From contig CAZEBW010000061.1 in the NCBI GenBank assembly GCA_964510205.1, positions 1 through 22,373 of the forward strand: DNA of 22,373 bases. The letters run 5' to 3'. The notes below the pieces were generated by a model. That model did no database searches and had not been told where the DNA came from. It saw only the letters and a list, made by a program, of their open reading frames with translations. The translations under genes and the position numbers were made by a program. Positions 14,926 through 21,888 of the stretch are shown in pieces. The stretch comes from CAZEBW01 sp964510205 (GTDB taxonomy: Bacteria; Chloroflexota; Anaerolineae; VGOG01). Positions within the stretch are counted from its first letter, which is position 1, and every line of letters starts with the position of its first letter.

Positions 14926-16047
14926 ATGTACTTAGAACCGAGAAAGAGGAGAGGGTGGGGGAAGAAGAGGTCTTCGCCCATTCGGGTGCTGATCCTGTTG
15001 ATACTCATCGCCGCGGGCCTGTACATCATCATTCAGCAGCCCGATTGGGCGCGTCCCTTTAAGCCGACGCCGGTTCCCACCAGGACGGCGCAATCGTATC
15101 GGGTGGAAGGCCAGGCGTTTTTTCGAGATGGGAAGCTGGACGAGGCCATCGAGGCCTACCGCAGGGCGATGGAGCTCGAGCCTGAGGATGCCACGGCCTA
15201 TGTGCGCTTGGCCAAGCTGCTGACCCTGCGCGGTCGCACCAAAGAGGCAGTGGACTTGGCCCGGCAGGCGGTTGAGCTCGATCCAGAGAACGCGGAGACG
15301 CACGCCATTTTGGGCATGGCCCTAGACTGGGATGGTCAAGTTGAGGAGGCCATCACCTCTTGTCTGCGGGCGGTGGAGATTGATCCCAACTCGGCGGAGG
15401 CCTACGCCTATCTGGCCGAGGCCTACGCGGACGCGGGCCGCTGGGATAGAGCTCTGGATGCTGCTGACGAAGCCGTCTGGCTCGACGACAGCAGCGTTGA
15501 CGCCCATCGCAACCTGGGCTACGTCCTGGAGAGGAGGGGGAATTACGAAGCGGCCATCGCTGAGTATGAAATCGCCGTGTCCCTGCAGCCTAACTTGAGC
15601 TACCTTTACATTGCCTTGGGCCGCAACTATCGCGTGCTAGAAGAGTACGATCAGGCTATCGCGCAGTTTCAGAAAGCGACCGAAGTTGATCCCAACAATG
15701 CTGAAGGCTATGATCAATTGGCTTGGACCCACTATCACTTGGGAGATTTTGAGTTGGCCATCATTGAACTGGAGAAGGCCATTGAGGTTGATCCTGAGTA
15801 CGCCACTGCTTATGCTCACCTAGCCATCATCTACTACGTGAAGCGAAACTATGAAGACGCCATCCCCAATTTCGAGAAAGCCATCGAGTTGGGCATCCAG
15901 TCCGAGGAATACTACTATGAGCTTGGTCTCTCGTATGTTTATCTGGGCGAGTGCGACAAGGCCATTCCCTGGCTAGACAAGGCGCTGGAGCTAAATCCCG
16001 ATTCCGAGCCGGCTTGGGATGGGTTGGAGCTTTGCGCGGGGGAATAA
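14926..16047 (+). CDS. Membrane-anchored TPR protein
   Basis: A 373-residue protein with a basic N-terminus (MYLEPRKRRGWGKKR), one membrane helix at about residues 19-38, a Pro/Thr-rich linker and then roughly nine consecutive TPR units filling residues 55-370 (for example AEAYAYLAEAYADAGRWDRA). TPR arrays bind protein partners; this would be a surface or periplasm-facing scaffold. ATG 14926 is preferred over GTG 14920 because GAGGAG lies seven bases before the ATG and only one before the GTG. It follows the M28 gene by 51 bp on the same transcript and faces the tRNA-Sec gene, which ends 12 bp away. The partner is unknown; the propeller protein across the divergent promoter is a plausible one. 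Confidence 0.9.
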   Translation: MYLEPRKRRGWGKKRSSPIRVLILLILIAAGLYIIIQQPDWARPFKPTPVPTRTAQSYRVEGQAFFRDGKLDEAIEAYRRAMELEPEDATAYVRLAKLLTLRGRTKEAVDLARQAVELDPENAETHAILGMALDWDGQVEEAITSCLRAVEIDPNSAEAYAYLAEAYADAGRWDRALDAADEAVWLDDSSVDAHRNLGYVLERRGNYEAAIAEYEIAVSLQPNLSYLYIALGRNYRVLEEYDQAIAQFQKATEVDPNNAEGYDQLAWTHYHLGDFELAIIELEKAIEVDPEYATAYAHLAIIYYVKRNYEDAIPNFEKAIELGIQSEEYYYELGLSYVYLGECDKAIPWLDKALELNPDSEPAWDGLELCAGE

Positions 16048-16058
16048 AGAGGGGATAG

Positions 16059-16154
16059 CGGGAGTGGATGGGAGTCGAACCCACCTTGGCCGCTTTTGCA
16101 GCACCCACCAACGGTTTTGAAGACCGCGGAGCCCACCGGGACTCAACCACTCCC
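16059..16154 (-). tRNA. selC: tRNA-Sec (UCA), selenocysteine tRNA
   Basis: A 96-base gene with the traits of bacterial tRNA-Sec: an eight-pair acceptor stem (GGGAGTGG/CCACTCCC), discriminator G, anticodon TCA in loop CTTCAAA (plus-strand TGA at 16118-16120), a long variable arm (about 20 bases) and a T-loop GGTTCGACTCC. It is charged with serine and converted to selenocysteine to decode UGA. CCA is not encoded. The neighbouring selA, selB and selD genes are not in this window. Confidence 0.95.
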
Positions 16155-16172
16155 TTGATTACGACTGTGGGT

Positions 16173-16201
16173 ATGATATATCATTTTCGTCATTTAGTCA
16201 A
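16173..16201 (-). promoter_or_regulatory. Promoter of tRNA-Sec
   Basis: On the minus strand, TTGACT (16201-16196), 17 bases, TATCAT (16178-16173), 19 bases before the tRNA-Sec 5' end. Confidence 0.75.
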
Positions 16202-16227
16202 GCCGACTCGTCCCTTTTCACTCGCTC

Positions 16228-16341
16228 CCGCCGGATTGCCAAATCCGGCGGTCCAACGGGCAGCAATCAGCGCTAATGACTTGAGAAAATCGTCTCATCT
16301 CAATTCCCGTTACACAGGGCTTGGATTTGGCAATCCAAGCC
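16228..16341. repeat. Inverted pair of REP-like hairpins
   Basis: Two perfect 10-bp hairpins, 16228-16251 (loop GCCA) and 16318-16341 (loop TGGC), share a 14-base core, GGATTGCCAAATCC and its exact reverse complement. They sit 66 bp apart between tRNA-Sec and the greA promoter. The arrangement resembles paired REP (BIME-like) elements. Confidence 0.75.
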
Positions 16342-16366
16342 GAGCAGGCTGAGTTGTCAAGCCGGC

Positions 16367-16395
16367 TTTACAAATTCGCCGATTTGGTTTATAAT
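16367..16395 (+). promoter_or_regulatory. Promoter of greA-lysS
   Basis: TTTACA (16367-16372), 17 bases, TATAAT (16390-16395). Expected start is near 16402, about 127 bases before the greA ATG, with a terminator in between. Confidence 0.8.
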
Positions 16396-16415
16396 ATGGC
16401 GCGGTTGATCGCCGA

Positions 16416-16441
16416 CTGAGAGGGGATGCTCTCAGTTTTTG
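16416..16441 (+). terminator. Promoter-proximal intrinsic terminator (attenuator) in the greA leader
   Basis: CTGAGAG (16416-16422), six-base loop, CTCTCAG (16429-16435), TTTTTG. It lies about 14 bases after the expected start, so termination would yield a roughly 40-base RNA. CGACTGAG (16413-16420) can also pair with CTCAGTCG (16473-16480), which would disrupt this stem once transcribed. Confidence 0.8.
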
Positions 16442-16528
16442 TCGTATAATGACTGGTTTTCGCATATCGTGACTCAGTCGCCCCTTCTTCGAATTTGGTG
16501 GGGGTAATCTTTATCGAGTGAGGAAAGC

Positions 16529-16996
16529 ATGACTGGACAAACGACCTTTTTGACTCCAGAAGGGCTCAAGAAGCTTGAGGGCGAATTGGAATACTTGCGC
16601 ACTGTGCGTCGTCAAGAAGTAGCTGAGCGGCTGCGTGCTGTTTTGGACGAACAGGACATCCTGGAGAACGCTGAGTACGAGGACGCCAAGAACGAGCAAG
16701 CTTTCGTTGAGGGCCGCATTCTGACCCTGGAGGAGATCCTGAAGAACGTGGAGCTGATCGAGGACGTTGGCCCCACTGACAGGGTGACCATAGGCAGCCG
16801 CGTGACGGTGGTGGAGGAGGATGGGGAGCCGGAGACTTATCACATCGTCGGCTCCGTCGAAGCGGACCCTATGAGTGGTCGCATTTCCAATCAATCCCCC
16901 CTCGGCAAAGCCTTGCTGGGGCATCGTGTGGGCGATGAGGTTGTCGTCAAAATCCCCGACGGCATGCTGCGTTTACAGATAAAGGGTATCCGGTAG
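16529..16996 (+). CDS. greA: Transcription elongation factor GreA
   Basis: A 155-residue factor that enters the RNA polymerase secondary channel and stimulates cleavage of backtracked transcripts. The N-terminal coiled coil spans about residues 10-75, with the acidic tip motif in DEQDILENAEYEDAKNEQ (Asp/Glu near 38-46). The C-terminal FKBP-like domain covers about 80-155 (VGPTDRVTIGSRVTVV, PLGKALLGHRVGDEV). Length and motifs are typical of the family. The start ATG 16529 has AGGAAAG nearby. lysS follows 24 bp after the stop, so the pair is likely one transcript controlled by the leader terminator. Confidence 0.97.
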   Translation: MTGQTTFLTPEGLKKLEGELEYLRTVRRQEVAERLRAVLDEQDILENAEYEDAKNEQAFVEGRILTLEEILKNVELIEDVGPTDRVTIGSRVTVVEEDGEPETYHIVGSVEADPMSGRISNQSPLGKALLGHRVGDEVVVKIPDGMLRLQIKGIR

Positions 16997-17020
16997 TCGG
17001 GCAAGGACAAGGAACAGGAA

Positions 17021-18493
17021 ATGGAGCAACTCAGCGATTTGGAGAGGCAGCGGCGCATCAAGCTGGAAAGGATCAGGGAGAGAGGCATAGACCCCTACCC
17101 GCCGCGAGTTGAGCGCAGCCACACGGCGGCGGAAGCTCTCCGCGACTTCGAAAGCGGCCAGCCTGAGCCGGACATTAGCCTAGCCGGCAGGCTGAGGAGC
17201 ATCCGCGTGATGGGCAAATCAACTTTCGCCCACATCGAAGACGGCAGCGGGCGCATCCAGGTCTACCTGCGCCAGGATACCCTGGGGGAGGAGGACTACG
17301 AGTACTTCAAGCAGGATTTCGACATCGGCGATTTCATCGGGGTGACGGGAGACCTCTTTCGCACCCGCACGGGCGAAGTGACCCTCAAGGTGCAAGACTT
17401 CAAAATGCTGGCCAAATCCCTGCATCCTCTGCCTGAGAAATGGCACGGGCTGAAGGACGTGGAGACCCGCTATCGGCAGCGCTACTTGGACCTCATCGCC
17501 AACGAGGAAGTGCGCGAGATTTTCGTGATCCGCAGCCGCATCGTCAGCGCGCTGCGGCGCTTCCTGGACCAGCGCGGATTCCTGGAAGTGGAGACTCCCA
17601 TTCTGCAGCCCATCTACGGCGGGGCGGCGGCTCGGCCCTTTGTTACCCATCACAACGCCTTGGATCAGGACCTCTACCTGCGCATCGCCGATGAGCTTTA
17701 CCTCAAGCGGCTGATCATCGGCGGCTACGAACGGGTCTACGAAATCGGCAAGGATTTCCGCAACGAGGGCGTCTCCCACAAGCACAACCCCGAATTCACC
17801 CAGTTGGAGTTCTACCAGGCCTACGCCGATTACCACGACGTCATGGAGATGGCCGAACAGATGGTGTCCTACGTGGCGCGGGAGGTGCTGGACACCACTC
17901 GTATTACTTATCAAGGAAAGAAGATGGACCTGGCCCCGCCCTGGCCGCGCCGCAGCCTGCGCCAGGCCATCAAAGACGAAACAGGCATTGACTATCAGGA
18001 TCACCCCGACGCCCAGAGCTTGTACCAGGCCGTCCGCGCCATCGGCGGCGATGTGGAGCCCACGGCCACGCGGGGCAAGCTGATTGACGTTCTTCTCTCC
18101 AGCTACGTGGAGCCCAGGCTCATCCAACCCACTTTTTTGATTGATTACCCCGTGGATGTTTCCCCCCTGGCCAAGCGAAAACCGGGACACCCAGGGGTTG
18201 TGGAGCGCTTTGAGGGCTTCGCGGGGGGGATGGAGTTCTGCAACGCCTATTCCGAGCTGAACGACCCCTTGGATCAGGAGGAGCGCTTCCTGGCCCACGG
18301 GCGCGCCTACGAGGCTGGCGACGAGGATGCCCATCAGATGGACGAGGACTGGCTGACGGCTTTGAGTTACGGCATGCCTCCCACGGGGGGCTTCGGCATG
18401 GGCATTGATCGTCTGACCATGTTGTTTGCTGACCAGGTGTCCATCCGCGAGGTGATTCTCTTCCCCCACATGCGGACAAAGGAGCAGAGCTGA
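17021..18493 (+). CDS. lysS: Lysyl-tRNA synthetase, class II
   Basis: Charges tRNA-Lys with lysine using ATP. The 490-residue length is normal. An OB-fold anticodon-binding domain covers about residues 50-145 (VMGKSTFAHIEDGSGRIQVY). Class II motifs are GFLEVETPILQPIYGGAAARPF (motif 1), YEIGKDFRNEGVSHKHNPEF (motif 2) and GFGMGIDRLTML (motif 3). The start ATG 17021 has a GGAACAGGA-type site upstream. Its stop TGA overlaps the next ATG by one base, which indicates translational coupling to the aldolase gene. Confidence 0.97.
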   Translation: MEQLSDLERQRRIKLERIRERGIDPYPPRVERSHTAAEALRDFESGQPEPDISLAGRLRSIRVMGKSTFAHIEDGSGRIQVYLRQDTLGEEDYEYFKQDFDIGDFIGVTGDLFRTRTGEVTLKVQDFKMLAKSLHPLPEKWHGLKDVETRYRQRYLDLIANEEVREIFVIRSRIVSALRRFLDQRGFLEVETPILQPIYGGAAARPFVTHHNALDQDLYLRIADELYLKRLIIGGYERVYEIGKDFRNEGVSHKHNPEFTQLEFYQAYADYHDVMEMAEQMVSYVAREVLDTTRITYQGKKMDLAPPWPRRSLRQAIKDETGIDYQDHPDAQSLYQAVRAIGGDVEPTATRGKLIDVLLSSYVEPRLIQPTFLIDYPVDVSPLAKRKPGHPGVVERFEGFAGGMEFCNAYSELNDPLDQEERFLAHGRAYEAGDEDAHQMDEDWLTALSYGMPPTGGFGMGIDRLTMLFADQVSIREVILFPHMRTKEQS

Positions 18494-19374
18494 TGTTTGA
18501 AGGCGTGTTTCCTCCCATTTCCACCCCCTTTACTGACGATGAGGTCGCTCACGACAAGCTGGCCGAGAACATCGCCCGCTGGAATCGGACGGGGCTGGCG
18601 GGCTATGTCGTTCTGGGCTCCAATGGCGAGAACGTGTATCTGAGCGAAGAGGAGAAGAAGGGCGTGATCCGCACCGCGCGGGAGGCCATTCCCAGCGGCA
18701 AGTCGCTGATTGTGGGCACTGGCCGCGAGTCGACCAGGTTGACGATCGAGAGTACCCGCAGGGCAGCGGACTTAGGGGCGGACGGGGCTTTGGTCGTGAC
18801 CCCATCGTATTACAAGGGGCAGATGACGACCGAGGCCCTCTATCGCCACTACGTCTCCGTTGCCGACGCCTCGTCCATTCCCATTTTGGTCTACAATGTG
18901 CCCAAGTTCACGGGGCTCAACATCGCCCCGGCGTTGGCGGCCAGGCTGGGCGAACATCCCCAAATAGCGGGAATGAAAGACAGTGCGGGGAACATTGGTC
19001 AGCTCATTGAAATCATCCGTCTGGCTGCGGCGGATTTCGAGGTTCTGGTGGGCAATGCCCCGACCTATTTCAGCGCCCTGGGCGTGGGAGCGGTGGGAGC
19101 CGTCTTGGCTCTGGCTAACGTCGCCCCACGGGAGTGCGTGGCCATCAAAGAGCTGTTTGATCGGGGCGAGTTGGATGAGGCCAGGGCGCTGCATTTTCGG
19201 CTTATGCCTGTTGGCCGGGCTGTGACCAGCCAATTCGGCATCGGCGGCCTGAAGGCGGCTCTGGACCTTCTGGGCTACTACGGTGGGCAGCCGCGTCCGC
19301 CGCTCTTCTATCCCAACTCCGAGGAGGTGGAGGAAATCCGCGGCATCCTTCGCCGCGCGGAACTGCTGTCCTAG
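18493..19374 (+). CDS. DapA-superfamily aldolase (DHDPS/4-hydroxy-2-oxoglutarate aldolase-like)
   Basis: A 293-residue TIM-barrel class I aldolase of the DHDPS/N-acetylneuraminate lyase superfamily. The Schiff-base lysine is Lys162 (AGMKDSAG) and the catalytic Tyr is Tyr134 (LVYNVP). The loop usually reading GTTGE in true DapA is GSNGE here (42-46), as in 4-hydroxy-2-oxoglutarate aldolases. The arginine that follows YNVPS in DapA is missing (YNVPKFTG). It is therefore probably not lysine-pathway DapA but a relative acting on a 2-oxo acid. It starts at ATG 18493, overlapping the lysS stop by one base (TGATG), and so is translationally coupled to it. Confidence 0.85.
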   Translation: MFEGVFPPISTPFTDDEVAHDKLAENIARWNRTGLAGYVVLGSNGENVYLSEEEKKGVIRTAREAIPSGKSLIVGTGRESTRLTIESTRRAADLGADGALVVTPSYYKGQMTTEALYRHYVSVADASSIPILVYNVPKFTGLNIAPALAARLGEHPQIAGMKDSAGNIGQLIEIIRLAAADFEVLVGNAPTYFSALGVGAVGAVLALANVAPRECVAIKELFDRGELDEARALHFRLMPVGRAVTSQFGIGGLKAALDLLGYYGGQPRPPLFYPNSEEVEEIRGILRRAELLS

Positions 19375-19382
19375 CCCGCCGC

Positions 19383-19551
19383 CTGGCAGAAGGTGTATTT
19401 CACTTTTGGGGCGAGTGTCATTGCGAGCCGAAGGCGAAGCAATCCCCACCCCGCGAATTGGAGATTGCTTCGGCAAAAAAGACGCCTCGCAATGACACAA
19501 GACGCTGTCTTTCGGTCTTGCCCCCAAATTGAAATGCACGTCTGGCAAAAT
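19383..19551. repeat. Nested inverted repeat between the aldolase and groES
   Basis: The outer arms, 19383-19415 and 19518-19551, are imperfect inverted copies (shared blocks such as TATTTCA/TGAAATGCA and TTTTGGGGCGAG/CTTGCCCCCAAA). Inside is a second inverted repeat, 19415-19498, with perfect ends GTGTCATTGCGAG/CTCGCAATGACAC and further GAAGCAATC/GATTGCTTC pairs. The inner unit is a type often seen as a dispersed repeat in bacteria. It looks like one miniature element lying inside another. Confidence 0.75.
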
Positions 19552-19556
19552 ACGAT

Positions 19557-19585
19557 TTGCAATTTTCTAGGTTTTGTGGTATCAT
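19557..19585 (+). promoter_or_regulatory. groESL sigma-A promoter
   Basis: TTGCAA (19557-19562), 17 bases, TATCAT (19580-19585). The start is expected near 19592, so the CIRCE operator is in the first transcribed bases, the usual place for HrcA repression. Confidence 0.8.
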
Positions 19586-19596
19586 ATGTTCTAGAT

Positions 19597-19623
19597 TTAG
19601 CACTCTCAAGCCGAGAGTGCTAA
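19597..19623 (+). promoter_or_regulatory. CIRCE operator (HrcA binding site)
   Basis: TTAGCACTC, nine bases, GAGTGCTAA: a perfect match to the CIRCE consensus. HrcA binding here represses groESL until heat or protein stress. hrcA itself is not in the window. Confidence 0.98.
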
Positions 19624-19691
19624 AAAATGCGGGGTCTTCTATCTGGCTCTGCGAGGTGAAAAATCAAAAAACTTTAATGGAGGTGTGGTAA

Positions 19692-19988
19692 ATGTCAATT
19701 AAGCTAAAGCCCTTGGGTGACCGTTTGATTGTGGAGCCCCGTGAGAGGGAAGAGGTGACTGCCAGTGGCATCATCCTTCCGGAGACGGCCAAGGAGAAGC
19801 CCCAGGAGGGCACCGTCCTGGCCGTTGGACCGGGCCGCCGGGATGAGGATGGGGAGCGTATCCCCCTGGACGTCCAGGAGGGGGATGTGGTCCTCTTTGC
19901 CAAGTACGCTGGCACCGAGGTCAAGCTGGAGGCCGACCGCAAGGTTCTCGTCCTCAAGGAGAGTGACATCCTGGCAATAGTGGAGTGA
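19692..19988 (+). CDS. groES: Co-chaperonin GroES
   Basis: A 98-residue lid of the GroEL folding chamber. It has the family N-terminus IKLKPLGDRLIVEP, the mobile loop around residues 17-32 with IILPETAKEKPQEG, and the ending FAKYAGTEVKLEADRKVLVL. The start ATG 19692 has GGAGG eight bases upstream. It is controlled by the CIRCE site 69 bp before it and followed by groEL after 115 bp. Confidence 0.98.
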   Translation: MSIKLKPLGDRLIVEPREREEVTASGIILPETAKEKPQEGTVLAVGPGRRDEDGERIPLDVQEGDVVLFAKYAGTEVKLEADRKVLVLKESDILAIVE

Positions 19989-20009
19989 TCGTAGGCTCGT
20001 AAACTCGTA

Positions 20010-20058
20010 GATTCGTAAATTTGTGGATACGAATCCCGAATTTACGAATATACGAATC
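20010..20058. repeat. Imperfect palindrome between groES and groEL
   Basis: GATTCGTAAATT (20010-20021) faces AATTTACGAAT (20039-20049) and TACGAATC (20051-20058). The sequence just before is a run of degenerate CTCGTAAA/CTCGTAG units. It lies within the operon spacer and should be transcribed as a hairpin. Confidence 0.6.
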
Positions 20059-20103
20059 ACCAATCTATGAATTTACCAATTCGAACCTAAAGGAGGTTAG
20101 ACT

Positions 20104-21738
20104 ATGCCAAAACAACTTATTTTCTCAGAAGAAGCCAGAAGGTCCCTGAAGAAGGGAATTGATGTCATGGCCAATGCAGTGGGTACCACCCTGGGTCCCA
20201 AGGGGCGCAACGTGGCCCTGGACAAGAAGTGGGGAGCCCCCACGATTACCCACGATGGGGTCACCGTGGCCAAAGAAATCGAGCTGGAAGACCCCTACGA
20301 GAACATGGGCGCCCAACTCCTCAAAGAGGCAGCCACCAAGACCAACGATGTGGCTGGCGATGGGACCACCACTGCCACGGTTCTGGCCCACATGATCGTC
20401 AACGAAGGGTTGAAGAACGTGGCCGCTGGGGCCAACCCTATGCTCATTAAGAGAGGCATTGAGAGAGCCGCCGAGGCCATTGTCGAGGCCATCAAGGCGC
20501 AGTCCAAGAACTTGATCACCAAGGATGAGATCGCCAATGTGGCTGCCATCTCGGCCAACGACAAGGAAATTGGCGCGCTCATCGCCGAAGTGATGGACAG
20601 GGTGGGCAAGGACGGGGTGATCACCGTCGAGGAATCCAGGGGCCTGGCCTTCGAGACCGAGTACGTGGAGGGAATGCAGTTCGATCGGGGCTACATCTCT
20701 CCTTATTTCATCACCGACTCCGAGACCATGCAGGCCAATCTGGAAGACCCCTACATCCTGATTTACGACAAGAAGATCTCCGCTGCCACCGACATCATCC
20801 CCCTCCTGGAGAAGCTGGTCCAGATGGGCAAGCGTGAGCTGATGGTCATCGCCGAGGACATAGATGGAGAGGCTTTGGCCACTCTGGTTCTCAACAAGCT
20901 GCGAGGCACCTTTAACGTTCTGGCGGTGAAGGCGCCCGGTTTCGGCGACCGGCGCAAAGCCATGCTCCAGGACATCGCCATCCTGACCGGTGGCCAGGTG
21001 ATCACCGAGGAGATGGGCCGCAAGCTGGAGACGACACAGGTCAGCGATCTGGGTCAGGCCCGCAAGGTGGTCTCTACCAAGGACGACACCACCATTATTG
21101 AGGGCAAGGGCTCCGAGAGCGATATCAAGGGCCGCATGGAACAGATCAAGGTCGAGATCGAGAAGAGCACTTCCGATTACGACAGGGAGAAACTGCAGGA
21201 GCGGCTGGCCAAGCTGGCTGGCGGAGTGGCCGTCATCCGAGTTGGCGCCGCCACTGAGGTGGAACTGAAAGAAAAGAAGCATCGCGTCGAAGATGCCCTC
21301 TCAGCCACCCGAGCTGCGGTGGAAGAGGGGATCGTCCCCGGAGGCGGGGTAGCCCTCATCAACGCCGTGCCAGCCCTGGAGAATGTCAAGATGGATCTCT
21401 TGGACGAGCAGACCGGGGTGAACATTCTCAAGAGAGCCCTGGAGGAGCCCATGAGGGGCATCGTGAAGAACGCCGGCATGGAAGGAGCTGTAGTGGTCCA
21501 GGGTGTGAGGAGACTGCAAGCGGAGAAGAAGAACGACAAGATAGGCTACGACGTGATCGCCAACGACTATGGAGACATGGTCAAGAAGGGGATCATTGAT
21601 CCAGCCAAGGTCACCCGCAGCGCAGTGGAGAACGCGGCCAGTATCGCGGCCATGATCCTCACCACCGAGGCCCTGATCACCGACATCCCCGAAGAGGAGA
21701 AACCTATGCCGCAGCAGCCCGGCGGCATGCCGTACTAG
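20104..21738 (+). CDS. groEL: Chaperonin GroEL
   Basis: The 60-kDa ATP-driven folding chamber; 544 residues, typical. It has the conserved N-terminal segment GTTLGPKGRNVALDK, the ATP-binding GDGTTTATVLA, the apical domain (GYISPYFITDSE and so on) and the C-terminal GIIDPAKVTRSAVENAASIA. The end is MPQQPGGMPY, a short tail rather than a long GGM repeat. Start ATG 20104 follows AAAGGAGG. A strong terminator lies ten bases after the stop. It is co-regulated with groES through CIRCE. Confidence 0.99.
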   Translation: MPKQLIFSEEARRSLKKGIDVMANAVGTTLGPKGRNVALDKKWGAPTITHDGVTVAKEIELEDPYENMGAQLLKEAATKTNDVAGDGTTTATVLAHMIVNEGLKNVAAGANPMLIKRGIERAAEAIVEAIKAQSKNLITKDEIANVAAISANDKEIGALIAEVMDRVGKDGVITVEESRGLAFETEYVEGMQFDRGYISPYFITDSETMQANLEDPYILIYDKKISAATDIIPLLEKLVQMGKRELMVIAEDIDGEALATLVLNKLRGTFNVLAVKAPGFGDRRKAMLQDIAILTGGQVITEEMGRKLETTQVSDLGQARKVVSTKDDTTIIEGKGSESDIKGRMEQIKVEIEKSTSDYDREKLQERLAKLAGGVAVIRVGAATEVELKEKKHRVEDALSATRAAVEEGIVPGGGVALINAVPALENVKMDLLDEQTGVNILKRALEEPMRGIVKNAGMEGAVVVQGVRRLQAEKKNDKIGYDVIANDYGDMVKKGIIDPAKVTRSAVENAASIAAMILTTEALITDIPEEEKPMPQQPGGMPY

Positions 21739-21748
21739 ACGGAACTCA

Positions 21749-21783
21749 AAAAGCCCCTCCAAAGCGGAGGGGCTTTTGTTTTT
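21749..21783 (+). terminator. Intrinsic terminator of groESL
   Basis: The stem AAAAGCCCCTCC (21749-21760) with GGAGGGGCTTTT (21766-21777), five-base loop, is followed by GTTTTT. It is a strong bidirectional-looking terminator, and the convergent gene on the minus strand may use it too. Confidence 0.9.
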
Positions 21784-21815
21784 GGGGTGGGGTGGTTTTG
21801 CTATATCGCGGGAAA

Positions 21816-21885
21816 GAGTACCACGGATACAGAAATACACGACAAAGACCTGATTTTGTCGTTCATTTCTGCATCCGTGGTACTC
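21816..21885. repeat. 70-bp palindrome downstream of groEL
   Basis: Arms of 31 bases (21816-21846 and 21855-21885) differ at three positions; the ends GAGTACCACGGAT/ATCCGTGGTACTC are perfect. It abuts the stop of the GxxExxY gene (three bp away). Confidence 0.8.
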
Positions 21886-21888
21886 CCC

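Noticed and set aside
16445..16450. A second TATAAT in the greA leader
   Set aside because: The region 17 bases upstream (GGGGAT) does not resemble a -35 box, though an extended or alternative promoter cannot be excluded.
17219..18469. Long minus-strand frame opposite lysS, and similar ones opposite pcrA (8019-9197) and groEL (20125-21282)
   Set aside because: GC-rich codon bias opens antisense frames; the sense genes are unmistakable.
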